Below, piece after piece: positions 51,001-63,024 of a DNA stretch of 64,000 bases. The stretch covers positions 343,829 to 407,828 of the forward strand of contig CAADRB010000016.1 of the NCBI GenBank assembly GCA_900708905.1, in the 5' to 3' direction. The notes below the pieces were generated by a model that was not told the DNA's origin, ran no database searches, and saw only the letters and a program-made list of their open reading frames with translations. Origin of the DNA: Hymenolepis diminuta (lineage: Eukaryota; Platyhelminthes; Cestoda; Cyclophyllidea; Hymenolepididae). A program made the translations under genes and the position numbers. Each line of letters starts with the position of its first letter. The first letter of the stretch is position 1.

Positions 51001-53640
51001 TCCTACCTGACAACCCCATGAGGTTGTTGCAACTAACTGGGCAATTACTTCTGCAATAGTTCGTTACCTTCTTCGTGTTGTAACAAATGGTTTTTGAGCT
51101 TAAATTTTGCGGAAAGCTTGGCACGTTCTTGGATATTTAAAGTCTAAGGGAAATATTTTTTCAAACACCCTTCATAACATGTGGAGACTCATTTAGAACA
51201 AACGTTACAGATGTAATCGCATTATGTAACAAGTTTAAGCAGGTCCGCTACATAGTAATGTAAAAATATTTAGGTCATTTGGTTTATTAATTAGTTCTTA
51301 TTCGGAATTTAATCAGCCAATTCAATTCACTTCCATTCATTTGAAAAATGACACAAAATAGACCAACGATATAAAAAATAAGTGTTTTTTCTCTAATATT
51401 TTTCTATTTCTGTATTTACTTATTTATTTAGTGGATCAGAATGCCCACTGTCTTTATCTTTAACATTATTTAAAATGTCGGCTCGGACAATAACTTCTGG
51501 AAAATTTTACTCACTGACTTTTAAAGTTGTTGGCATTAAACAGGCGAAAGGTGTTTAGCACACAATAAAAAAAGCCTTTCTTGGAAAAAAGTTTAAATTT
51601 CCTGAACCTAAGTCTAACTGAATATGCATATCACCATAAAGTGCCACTTTAAATCGCATGCAGAGACTCTCCATTATTCTAGAAAATTGGAAAAAAATTA
51701 TATGATTTCGTGAAATATTACGTACTTATGCAATATATTAAAGGTTTCCCAATGCCATTATCTAAAGTTGTCCTATCATTGGAAAGCCCCTCAACTCTGA
51801 GAGTTAAAATATTTTGTTTTTAAATAGAAACAGGAAATATATCAAAATATTATAGATTTGAATATACACTCAGAGATTTTTAAAATTGCACTCAATAAAT
51901 AAGGTTAAATTTGTTACGTTCTAATTCTTCCTAACTGGGTTCTTGAGAGAATTCCCATCCATGACATTCAGAGCCTATTGTCCTAGTAATTAAGTGTCTT
52001 TTCAATTCATTTATCCCTTCTAAGTGACAAGAAAATTTGGATCAAGATACAAATATGTTTTGCCATGAGAATGCTCTAACATAAAGGTCTTTCATAGGTG
52101 ACAACCCGTCAGTGTTTAAGTTTTCAGTGTTCCTGAAACCTACTTACTGTTAGTCATGAAATTCCATGGTTTCATCACATCAGACAAATTTGTCGCATGA
52201 AAATTGTGATGGTATGTTTGCAAAGAAAAAAAACTCTCAAAATATCAATTTTAGAAAAAATTTATTGCCTTCTATATATGGAGCAGATAATACGTGCATT
52301 AATTTATGATAATTATTAAATTTCTCTATTTTACAAATGCTGTTTACTTTCGCACTTTGTTCAGCTTATGTTTATCGGCTCAGAAGAAGAGTAATTTTAA
52401 TTTTCATTGTTAAGAATTTACCAATGAGCTTTTGTTTTAATTAAAACTTTTTCAAATTACGTTATTTGATAAAGTATCTTATAATCTTCCTCATTATGCA
52501 ATTCTTCGAATTACTTTAAGGTCACTTTGAATTGAGTGTGCACGTATAGTAAATCAACAAATCAATTAAATTTCGGTTCTCCGAAATAATTCAGCCAACT
52601 TATCTGAACAAAATCTTAAAAGACATTGCAAATAAATTATTATTAAAATGTTTTTATAATCAGCATGACTCATTTCATTAAAATCTCATGCAATATAAAT
52701 TTATTTTAATTAAAAACTGCACAAAATACTGCGAAATATCTTGCTATTGGCTTGTTGCTTTAAAAATAGTTCGTGTTAATGTTAAGAGGGATGCATAGCT
52801 TAAATTCTCATCTGCCATTTCTAGACGACTTTTTTTAAATGCCACTTCAAATGTCAAAATGTATGCAGATTTTGTTAACGTAATAACTGTATCCAGGATT
52901 ATTAAAGCTGTCTAATCTCATCGGTTATTCTCGTTTTAGTTTAAAACACGAAAGAAATTTTTGGAGAAAGAGGAAATTACGGTACCTCTTGGCTTAACCG
53001 TCCTAAGTGAATGTACAGTTTAGCACTTGTTGGGAATTTAAGCAGGTAATACCTAAAATGAAAGCCCGATAACTTTTTCCTTACTAATTTCCACATGCAT
53101 AAAGTAAACCCCAAATGTCTACGTGCTGAAATGAGAAAATTTTTCTCTACCATCATCAAAAAGAAATACTGCAGTGATAAGCGTACTAAACCAGAGGCTT
53201 ATCTGTGTTCACCCAGTGACGTGGAGGGTCAATCCCAATGATGAATTTTGGTGTGATGTGAGTTCCTTGAAAGAGTGGCTCAAAGGTATCGTTCGCCTAC
53301 TGTCACGGAGTAAATGAATAAATGCATATTATTAATTATTTTCTCCCTTGACTTTATTTTTTGCTTTCGTCTCATTCATAGTAAAAATAACGTTTGATTA
53401 TAAAACTGTTTAGCTAAACTAATGAATAGCCTTGTACTTTGCACTATTTTCCGAGGCAACTGAAAACGGTTTGTAAGTTTCAAATATCTTTAAATTTGTC
53501 CTTATTTTTCCTCTCGACTGATATTTTTGTGGATATTTTGCAATCGTTAGCTGGAAATATACCATTTGGCTGGAAATATACCCAGTTTTGAAAAAAAACT
53601 TTTTATTTTAAGAACGATGCAGAAAATGTCCTGAAAATCA
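45008..53640. other. very AT-rich, intron-like or intergenic
   Basis: No gene was recognised. It contains the dispersed repeat at 49690-50010. A short CCAAT-bearing patch at 48960-49110 is followed by a weak donor-like GCAG|GTAATT and could be a noncoding first exon. An unrecognised Cys-containing minus frame of 67 codons lies at 50921-51124. A CpG-bearing patch lies at 53200-53320. Confidence 0.35.
49690..50010 (+). repeat. pyrimidine-rich dispersed repeat, copy 3
   Basis: C/T-rich body (CAACTCCCCCTAACCCC region), then AAGTTGTTGTCTCTTGTTCA, then GGGGATATCTCAG. It is clearly related to 32340-32520 and more distantly to 8870-9200. No coding was recognised. Confidence 0.45.
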
Positions 53641-53649
53641 GGTAAACTA

Positions 53650-55780
53650 AAGCGAATTATGAAAAAGTAGCAAGAAACTTTCATGAAACAACTGAGACAT
53701 AGGGAAACTATGTTGCAAATACAGCAGGAAAGATTTTTGAAATTAATGGAAATTTTTCGGAATATCTAAACCTGATTCCTGGACAATCTGAAAACTCCAG
53801 CCCTAAGTTATGCCCTGGCAGCCTTGTTTAAAAGATTTGTGAATTTCACCTTTGATCAAACAAACCAAATCATACTTTTAATAACTGATTTGATAAATGT
53901 AAGGATATGTTCAGATAAGACTTGGCTAGGAAAGTTAGACTCCCTCTTCGGCCATCGGGGACCGCTGAACACAAGAAGCTAAAAATTGATCCTTCCATAG
54001 AACCTGGATGATCTCAAATTCGAGGAAGCAGCACCCATTCTCTACAATCCGTTTTGTAAATTTTGTAAGTATTTCGAATGTCTATCATTGACTAAGTGGC
54101 CTGATGACCATGGGTTTGTTTGTGTTACATGGGTAAATAAAAATTTCGAACAAACGAACCTCAAACATATTTCAAGCCCTCACTTTAAGTGCTTTTTTCT
54201 TTGTGATCTGCGAGATTCCTGCTATGCGGATGTCCCAGTAAGAACTCTTAATATTACTGAATAGAATCATGATATCACCTTAAGGGATTTAGATTATGAG
54301 TATCGAAGAATGGACGCCGTCCTGAATGACATGCACGATTCATGTTTATGTCAAAAGAATTGTACAGCCGCCCATGAAGAAGAACGGACAGGGAAATATT
54401 TCAAACAAGAAACCCTCATCAGCATGCTAGCTATGCGTTGAAATGCCCTATTGCAATTTATTAATCGAAAGGAAGGACATAAAGAGGCGAAATGCCGGAG
54501 CGATACAATGGATCATTTATAGAAAAAGAAGACTGATGGAAAGCCAACTGGATTTTTTTAATTCTCCCAGTTTTGGCAAGTCAGCATATGAAAACAGAAG
54601 TTTTAACGGTAAACAATACATGACCTTAATGAATAATAGTAAAAGAGTCAAGTTGTGACCGAATACTGACTCTGACATCACTTTAATCTCAAGAAAAACT
54701 TGGAGAATGTTGGACTGTCTAATACTGAAACCGAAAAATCATATAGCCCGAAATGCTAGTGAGGCCATGAAATTGAAAGGTGAACTTGAATGTCAAATTC
54801 GTTATGGTGATCAGCAAATTACTGTAAAATGCCTTTTAATAAATCAAACTGACTTGTATTTTCTGAGTCTTGATTGATCGGCCGAATTGAAGGTTCTAAA
54901 GCAGATCACTTGTGACTCAGGGGGGCAGAATTGAAGACTAACTTGAAGGTTAGAAAGTGGAACAAAAACCAAAAGAAGAATTCTAGCGGACTTGTTAATA
55001 AATCAGATATGAGTGCGAGTCCGATAGTGGAACGACAGAAAATAAACTGCTACCCTCCAACACATAATGGACAGAATAGTTAATAGACTAAAGATTACAA
55101 CTGCATATCTAGCAGTCGGGCGACCCGGAGAAAGAATTCATAGAGCAAATCGTAAGTCATCAAGAATACATTATCAATTATGGTTTCCATTTGAGGCCAC
55201 TGAGTGTAAATTTTTCTTAACATCCATAAAATAACTTGACTCAGAGAAGGCTGTGGCTCATGCATCCCATTTGCTGACACCAGTTGAAAAGAATTACTGA
55301 GAAAGAAACACTTGTCGCAATCTATGCGATAAAGAAGCTCCATAAATTTATCTGCAATCGTCGCTTTGTTCTTCTGACAGACCATAAATCTCTGTTATCA
55401 ATATTTGAAGTTAAGAATGCCATTCCAACATATTCAACATACCGTCTTCAGCGCTGGGCAATAATTTCGACAGGATATGGATTCGAAATCAAATATCGAA
55501 AGACTGTGGTGTTCGGACAAGCTGAAAGATTATTACGGTTAATTGCGATTCGCCAAACACCACCATCGCCAGCATATCTCTGAAAAAGGATGTATACTGC
55601 ATTCAGGACGACTCTATCCGGAATATACTCGTCACGGGGGCGGAAATAAAGCAGGCTTCAGAGTATGACTCAGTTATTAGAAAAGCCAGGAAATTTATGA
55701 AAGTAAAATGGCCATTCTCATCCTTAAAAGGGGACTTTTTGGATCTATTCCACCGAGTAAGAAGCTGTCAATAAAGGGAG
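53650..55780 (+). mobile_element. Ty3/gypsy-type LTR retrotransposon relic (gag-pro-RNase H, RT mostly deleted)
   Basis: A plus-strand decayed gag-pol region. Gag: 53650-54300 (KQLRHRETMLQIQQERFLKL, later FKRFVNFTFDQTNQI and DDLKFEEAAPIL). Zinc-knuckle remnant GHKEAKC is at about 54476. Protease follows at 54665, where the Asp-Thr-Gly active site is decayed (NTDSDITLISRKTW). Protease-like sequence runs to about 54900, then the RT core is nearly absent. RNase H is clear at 55230-55550 (HASHLLTPVEKNY, KETLVAIYAIKKLHKF, LLTDHKSLLSIF, and FGQAERLLRLI where active copies usually have an ADALSR-like block). The start of the integrase-side linker (WPFSSLKGDFLDLFHR) ends near 55780. Stops and frameshifts are frequent. 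The gag layout resembles gypsy elements known from flatworms, but clade assignment needs a search. No flanking LTRs were recognised. Confidence 0.85.
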
Positions 55781-58700
55781 GAATTAAGGAGATAATGAAA
55801 TTACTCAAATAATTCAATACTTTTTCCAGTACAATGCATTTACATTGCATTTTACGTTTTCTTCCCTTTTATACTGATAATAACTTTTATTTAATGATAT
55901 CCAGTTACCTTGGGAAAAAATTGTACAAGTTACAAGGTTGTTCATTAGTTCGGATAAGCAATCTCATAAGTAAACTTCTAACACCTCTAAATTTGCTTTC
56001 TCTTTTCCTCTCTACTGCTTGTTCGCCAATATTTTGCGATAGATAGCTGGAATAGCACTGCCTATCTTATTTAGTAGGTATCATTTAATTTTTCTAAATT
56101 AAAATGGATCTTAGCTTGTATTAAACCTGCATATCCTAAGTTACATCAACCAAACACTTGTGCAATTACACAAAGAGAAGTGCTATTATCAATCAGTCTT
56201 CAAAATTTGATTTGCACATTTTCTTTTACACTCACAAATTAGGACTGTAAGTGTAAAGCAATACAGGCCTTTGTTTTTGAAAATGAAACTCGGGAAAGTT
56301 GTGCCCTGAGGAATATAAAAATGATCACAAATGAAATTTAATTAATAAGCATTCTGGCTTCAATCAGAACTTGAGCTTTAGAAAATTCTAGTATATTGAA
56401 GCGAAAACCTTCACATTCTTTTGTCTAAGTCGTTTCGAAAAAGGTGTCAGTAGATCTAAAACTTTCCTATAAAGCCAAATATTAACTGAACATTCTCCTA
56501 TCAACACGACTATATATTCATATATATTTAAACAAAATATTAATGATATAAATAAAATTTATAATAGATGAAATTTGTTTTTATCAAAATTATTTGTTAT
56601 TTATGAATATGTATGCATAAGTCAGTCGTCATGAAAATATTTTGTGAAGCCTATTGAATCAAACTATAAATATTATCTCTTATCTTCTTTCCAGTTTTAA
56701 ATGTGGGCATTTATTGATAATTTTTGCATGATTCAACAAAAAAGTACAGAATTTTCATTGGTTGATTTAAAAATTCGATCATTTTGGCCGAACAAATTCT
56801 TGAAATAACTAGACAAGTTGATAGTTCAAGTTCATTGTACATTAAAAAATCCCTCTTTTTTACCTAACAAACTAAAATTCAATTTTTTAGAAAGGCTCTG
56901 CTTTATTAGTATATATTTTGCATTTATAATTTCAGCTATAACCTTTGCAAATGGGAAAAAAGTCTCAAAATTTAATTAAAAATAGGGTCTATTACATTCC
57001 AAGTCCTGTTGATAGTGTGATTTAAAATTGTCAGTAATAATCTTTAAAAATATATAATTACATTTCTTTTAACACTCATCCAGGTAAAGTAGTAATATTT
57101 AACTTGTTTCTTCTATTAACTTTACTTTGTTTATCCAAAATTATATTATTTGTTAAGAGGGCAAAGAAGCTTCTTTAATAAAACTTCTCGAAAATATTTA
57201 ATTTAAAGTCTTGCATTTCAAAGTTGCCATTGAAGTGAAGGTGAGATACAAAAGTATGCGTCATGATAAATTTAATTGGTAGTTTTTCGATCCATACAAT
57301 ACGATAAATCATACAATAAAATATCCTTATTAAAATATTAATGAATAAAACCGAGCTCTTTTAATCCAATTTAACTTCTCACTAAGATTCAACTTCCATT
57401 TAAGAAATAAATGCATTGAAAGAAAAAGCATTCTAAAATTGATAATTGAAAATTTTGCAGGGTGAAGATATTTTGAACAAAAATTTTTAGTGTAATTATT
57501 TTCAAACACAAGAAAATATTTTCCTTTTCCTGTAAACTTTTTGAAATTATATTCTAAAAAATAACAATTTTAAAGTTTAATCGTTTTGAAGCTGGAAAGT
57601 GCCAAAAATATGTACTCTTGCAATGAATAAGTAGATGCAATTTTAGTTCAGTTCAAAATAGTATTAAATATAATGCTAAATTCAAAGACAAATTCATCCT
57701 CTATTGCACTTTTAATGTTTGAATGTCATGTACGTTGATCTATTTTTAAATAATCGCTGAAGAACATTAATCCTGTTAGTAGTAGCCACAAATACGTATA
57801 AAATTACACGAATGTAAAAAGTGGAGACATCGAATGAAATTTCAAGTCTAGTTTATTTTTCTTTTAATTTCCTTCCCTGAGTAATTAAACAGTAAAAGAA
57901 GTGGGATATTAAAACATTGTTTTTAAACACTATACATTTAAATTGGATACTACTTTTAAACGAACAGTAGGCTGTTTTATAAACTGGAATATACCGTCTA
58001 ATCTAAAATGGAAGACCTCAAAATAAATGTTAATTGTGTGCATTTAAAAATGGAAATATTTATTTAGTTATCCCGGATTTTGTTTGATATTTTATTTACA
58101 GAAGAACCCGGAAAGTTCCCATTCCTAAGAGATAAAATTAAATACGTATTGATTAAGTTGTCTTTATGACCTGCGTTTATGAAATACTATTTTTCTTAAG
58201 CTTAAGCACTCAGACCTGAATCAAAAGTGGCAATATGGCTACTAAAATTGGTTTTGATGGAAAAGCATTTTGTCAAATGCAAGAATTCTCTGCTGAAAGT
58301 AGGATTTAATTCGTGCTGTAAAAGTAGATTATTTGATTCAAAAGTTAATCAAATTTGTGATAAATTTTTTAACATGAAAGAAATCACACGTGAAGAATAT
58401 ATGAAAACTAACTTTTACAATTTTACATGCTTACATTGTTTACTATGATATCATTTTTTTATAAATGGTCAATTTATTTGTAATTACCTAAATGAAATAA
58501 TAAAAAAATCAGTAAAATCCTCACAAATCTCTTCCTTTAAGGGAAAATTTCATCACTTCCTTTCAAATTCGTTGGACAATCAATAATAAAAAAATAATGC
58601 ACGTTAAAACCAAAAGCTTAGAAAAGGAAATAACATTGCGCCTTAAAGGTAAATTTACTGAATGCAAAACGAGCTGGCCTCTTGTTTGAATATAAATTCA

Positions 58701-58800
58701 TTCACCTGCACCCTGTATTACTGAAATTAATAAATATGATTTTAAACCACAATTAAACCATTGTTTTATGATTCTGCACAGATCAAACTTCTCCCCTTCC
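55781..58800. other. very AT-rich intergenic sequence
   Basis: No gene, repeat family or signal was recognised between the gypsy relic and the GC-rich 5' region of the troponin C gene. Frames at 55834-56046 and 58227-58448 are short and without domains. Confidence 0.45.
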
Positions 58801-59160
58801 CCTCCTGACCAAATACCAATCAGTGCCGCTTGCAGCAGAAGCAAAGGTACCTTGGGCAGCTAGTATGGCGCACCGTAACCATGCCACCCCACCAGCGCGC
58901 GCCAATGATGATAGTTTTCGGGTGGACATCGAAGTGTTCGGCTACCGACCAATGAAAATGGGTGTGCAGAACGGCAATCGATTGCCAGGTGCACCTACGC
59001 ACCACGCTCACCATGCAAACGCTTCAAGGGGGCTGCACGTGCGTAGGATCCGCCTGTCTGTCCACGCGCTCTCCCCTATCCTAAGACACCAGCGTCGACA
59101 TTGGGGCCACACCAGTGATACCACCAACACCAGCTACACAAGTAGCAGTGGACGCCGGCA
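58800..59160 (+). promoter_or_regulatory. GC/CpG-rich proximal promoter and leader of the troponin C gene
   Basis: An abrupt GC-rich island (GCGCGCGCC, several CG steps) in AT-rich DNA lies just upstream of the troponin C exons. An inverted CCAAT or near-CCAAT (ACCAATGA) is near 58947. No TATA box is evident. A 133-codon frame from 58823 crosses it. Its composition (His/Arg/Ala/Asn-rich) fits leader or promoter DNA better than a protein domain. Confidence 0.5.
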
Positions 59161-59206
59161 CTTTACTTTCTTCAACAATCACAACAAACTTTATTTTAAT
59201 AGAGTA
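59161..59206 (+). other. probable 5'UTR exon end with splice donor (troponin C)
   Basis: The sequence ends AGAGTA|GTAAGT, with a consensus donor at 59207. The matching acceptor is TTTTATTTTAG at 59556-59566, giving a 360-bp intron and placing ATATTTTCA directly before the start ATG. The exon's 5' end is not determinable. Alternatively the acceptor could receive a spliced leader by trans-splicing. Confidence 0.5.
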
Positions 59207-59575
59207 GTAAGTGTCTCAGCTTAATGCGTTAGTATATATTCATCATTATAAATATTCCAATTATGAGATTAATATACCTTTATTCTCAATGCTCCAAAAT
59301 TGAAGTAACATTTATTTTTAATTATAATTCCTTTTAAATTTTTTTTCTAAATCACCAATGATTTGAAATAATTTAAATAGTTATTCCCATTCTAAGAGCC
59401 TCAAATTCATATAAATTATACTTATTTGGTTATTTTAACTTCCTTATTTAATTATACAAAATGAAATTTGATCCTAAAATGTACCTGTTCTTAGATCAGA
59501 CTTCTAGGTATAAACTTCGGTATGCGTTGCACTATGTACCTAAGTTAAAACATATTTTTATTTTAGATATTTTCA

Positions 59576-61048
59576 ATGGAGGGATTCAAAGTTAGTGACG
59601 ATCAGGTTAGAAGTAAGTTCATTTTTATTTTATTATTTTATTTTATTATATATATATATATATATATAATTTTGCGTGAATATAAATTAAATGTAGCTGG
59701 AACGGCAAACTTCATGGGCTAATTTTTGTCTGAGGGAGTGGCTGTAAAAGAATTACCCAAAGTGATAACTTTAGATGCATTCTCTCCCATAATGACATAA
59801 ATTCAAGGAGGTTTCTTTTTATTTTCGAGTTTTGAACTGACACTATTTTAGGTAAGAAAGGGATGAACTTAAAATATTTATTTTTTTCAAACGATTAACT
59901 TTGTCCCTTTTTTTCTGTTTGAAAATATTAAGATTATACTTTTTGTAAACAAATAATGGTAATGTTTATATAAATTTTTCAGTTTATATGCGAATGATCA
60001 ATAAGTGGCTACAGCAATAGACATGCGATCGTGACTAGGTAACCCTCATTTGAAATCCTATTGGTAGAAATCTGTACTTTGGGTTAATGCACATACAATT
60101 TGATTGGATGACAGACCTTTCTTCTACGTGCACAGATGCAAGCATTTATGTAACATGCATCTACGCAAGTTCACTGAGCGTCCGGCCAAGGAAAAATACA
60201 CACAAAATTTGAACCTGACCTTGATGAAAAATAAAAATACCACATGATCCAATAACGGCATCCTGTTCTTTACTTCCCTAGTTGCCACGGAAACTTTCAA
60301 GAAGTTTGACAAACGAGGTCAGGACAAGATCAGCACTAACGATCTTGGGCCTGCTTTCTCCGCTCTCAAAGTCTCAATTAAACCTGATCTTCTCAAAGAA
60401 TGGGCTGATGAAGTCGATGACGATGGTAGATCCACTTATTACTAATCAGTATTCGTATTCTACTACAATAACTCGATTGATGTTTCTTGATATTTAGCCA
60501 CTGGATTCATTGATCTTAACGGATTCCTCTCTGTCTATGGCAAGATCCTCCAAAACGAACAGGATGAAGAGGATCTTCGACAGGCTTTCCGTGTCCTTGA
60601 CAAGAACCGTAGAGGTGAAATCGATGTTGATGATCTCCGATGGATTTTGAAGGAACTTGGTGATGATCTTACCGAGGAAGAAATCGATGAAATGATTCGT
60701 GATACTGATCGCGATGGTTCTGGATTTGTGGACTTTGATGGTATGCTTTGATATAATACCAATTCAATAATGCGTAAAAAATTTATGTACCTTAAAACTG
60801 TTCAAATAATGATAAAAATATATCTTTTGCAATATTTCCTTAGTTTTAATTTTAATCTATTATAATACAAGTAATTTATATTTTAAATATTATTTTTTAA
60901 GCAAAAGCCGTCTAATAAAATACCATTTCCTTATTAATTATTAACTATTTGTTTTGAATTAATTATGACAAACTCACATTTTATTATGACTAATTTTAAT
61001 TTATCTTCGTGTGCTTTAGAATTCAAGAAGCTGATGACATCGGAATAG
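59576..61048 (+). CDS. TnC: troponin C-type EF-hand protein (150 aa, four coding exons)
   Basis: Coding exons: 59576-59612, 60282-60425, 60498-60740, 61020-61048 (37, 144, 243 and 29 nt; 453 nt with the TAG). All introns are GT-AG and all joins are phase 1. The protein starts MEGFKVSDDQVRIATETF and ends FDEFKKLMTSE. It has two EF-hand pairs joined by a helix. Loop I (DKRGQDKISTND) and loop II (DDDATGFIDLNG) lack the position-12 Glu. Loop III (DKNRRGEIDVDD) has Asp at position 12. Loop IV (DRDGSGFVDFDE) is canonical. Troponin C is the calcium sensor of the troponin complex on muscle thin filaments. The length, KKFDKRG segment, DLR-x-ILKELG helix and C-terminal FKKLM fit invertebrate troponin C better than calmodulin, which keeps four good loops. 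Introns are 669, 72 and 279 bp. Alternative 5' exons are possible far upstream. Confidence 0.92.
59647..59668. repeat. (TA)11 microsatellite in troponin C intron 1
   Basis: Eleven uninterrupted TA units, 34 bp past the intron's donor site. Confidence 0.95.
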
Positions 61049-61346
61049 CTCTACTCGAATTTCCAGCCGCATCCTACTCACATTTACTCCAACTTATCTT
61101 TATCATCTTCTCGCATCATGACGCCTGCTTCTTAAAAAACACTCATTCGCTTATTTTATATGAGAAGGGCAGGAATTATTCGTCAATTAACACTCTTTTC
61201 CCCTCTCTCTATCTCCACAACTCTACTTTTTTCGATCAAACAGCAATCAATGTCTTCCTTAAGGAAAAGAGCTCCATTTCTTTCTGCATAGATCTTCTTT
61301 CCAGGGGCGCTATATTAGTATGGATAATGTAAAGTGAAAGTAGCCA

Positions 61347-61352
61347 AATAAA
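61347..61352 (+). terminator. poly(A) signal of the troponin C gene
   Basis: AATAAA about 300 bp after the TAG stop (61046-61048). It is the first canonical signal in the downstream sequence on this strand. The 107-codon frame covering 61009-61332 is the 3'UTR read in another frame. Confidence 0.6.
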
Positions 61353-62644
61353 ATTATAATAATTATCAATCCTATCACTGCAGCTCATAGCAAAGAGCAA
61401 ACGTCATGCTCTTGTTTTCAGATATAAATAAGAAGAAGAAACGAATTAAGACTGGATGTAGGACTGGAAAGAATGAGAAGAAGGTAAATGGGTTAGTGAG
61501 GTTAATGTTTTAATAAAAAATAGCAGAGAAAGGAATAATAAAAGCTACTAATGTAGCAGGAAGTTAGGTAGGTGACGGAGTTAGTATTAGTTTGTGCTTT
61601 GGCAAAGTAGGACCTAGCTTTAGGACCTTAATCTGACTATCGGATAGTATGAGCATAGATTATAGGGCTAGCCAAGAGAATCGGATTAGCTTAAGGACAT
61701 CTGGAAATAAAATTTATGTATAAGATTATTAGGGAGTTAGAAAGAGGAGTGTGTTGTGGTCTGATAAGGGCTCTAGTAGCTCTTGAAATTTGATAGACAT
61801 AAAGATATGAGCATGACGAGAACGGCCTTTGTTACATTGCAGTTTCAGCTCTACCATTTGATAACGAGCCTATCACATTTATTGATATATTGCCTAAAGC
61901 TTTGGTACAGATATCTCTTATATTTAACTCATAAAAATTCAAGTCCAAGAAAGTGCGAATGAAATAGGAACGCTTTAACATCACAGGGTTGGAAAATGCA
62001 ACAAATTACTATTGCCTATGCACGCCAAAAATCATTTTCTCTTCATGTGAAAAGCGTTTGACTCCTTGGAACAAAATGATATTTATTATACTTTAAGAGA
62101 ATAGGATTGAAGAGAAGTAGAAATTGATGTCAGTCAGCGGGAGTCCTACAGAATTTGATATTTGGATTCAGATTTTGGGCTCAATACTTCGATTAAAGCT
62201 GTATGCCTACCACCTTTATGTACGATATGTTTTAAAATCAAAATTCGCCCCCGTTTTCCTGAGTAAACTGATGTTCACTGTGCCCATAGCAGAATGATAA
62301 GAACTAACATGAATTTACCATAGTCCCGTTCATTCAAGATTAACGCTGATAAATTTTTAGATTAATTTTTTAATTCCAATATACAAAGATTACGCAGTTG
62401 TAGACCAATTCTCCCCTTAGAAATAACTAATGAATCTATCGATAATACTTTATGTAGATTAGAATGATTATTTTATCCACATTCTACCTAACATGATTCA
62501 AAGCATTTTAATGTTTGAATCGGAACGATGATACCTCTAGATATTATGCACTGATGGCTGATATCGTTAGTATTAGACACCTAACAATAACTGAAGGATC
62601 GACCTTTAAGTAAAACCTGTAAGTCATATGTCCTTCCTCAGTTA
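61353..62644. other. intergenic, nothing firmly recognised
   Basis: A small exon-like piece lies at about 61423-61485: acceptor TTGTTTTCAG, then Lys-rich codons INKKKKRIKTG, then AAGAAG|GTAAAT. It has no recognisable domain and may be chance. The remainder is ordinary AT-rich sequence. Confidence 0.4.
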
Positions 62645-63024
62645 TGTGGGGTTTACAACACTAACAAGGCTGATTGAATCACGTGCGCTAGAACTCACCA
62701 CGGGAAGTGCGAGGATGTAACCGGTCGCGTTGAGAACAAGCGCGCACATGTGTACAGAGACCTCCTCAACCAATCAGCAATCAAGATCTCTGCAGCCTAG
62801 CATGGTTTTGTATTTAATGACTAAGCTGTCCATACAACAAAAAGCAACGAAGTGGTCAATGAACCCTCTCAACTCAGCATCTTTCTGGTTCTTACTACTT
62901 TGGGCACAGTTTAGTTATTTTGGGAGTGAATCGAAAATAGAGGACTCTACTAGAGCCTATTCGGACAGCTTAGGAGGATTACTTAGGTGTAGCAAAAAGA
63001 CTTATTGATGTAGCATCCGCTACA
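62645..63024 (+). mobile_element. solo LTR, copy 2, with GTTA target duplication
   Basis: A 380-bp LTR from TGTGGGGTTTACAAC to TGTAGCATCCGCTACA. The 4-bp GTTA lies immediately on both sides (62641-62644 and 63025-63028), so this is a complete solo LTR with target duplication. The last 16 bp are a perfect 6-bp inverted repeat (TGTAGC/GCTACA) around ATCC. It shares the CACGTG, CCAATCAGC and TGTATTTAATG blocks with the other copies. The AATAAA present in copies 1 and 3 is changed to AATGAA here. The 92-codon frame at 62730-63008 is incidental. Confidence 0.85.

Noticed and set aside
58820..59014. Minus-strand 64-codon frame in the troponin C promoter
   Set aside because: It falls in a GC-rich leader where stops are rare on both strands; no domain is visible.
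60282..60300. RFX X-box-like GTTGCCACGGAAAC at the start of troponin C exon 2
   Set aside because: It is coding sequence for conserved residues next to an acceptor; the match is probably coincidental.
61009..61332. 107-codon frame after troponin C exon 4
   Set aside because: It overlaps exon 4 in another frame and continues through the 3'UTR toward the poly(A) signal.
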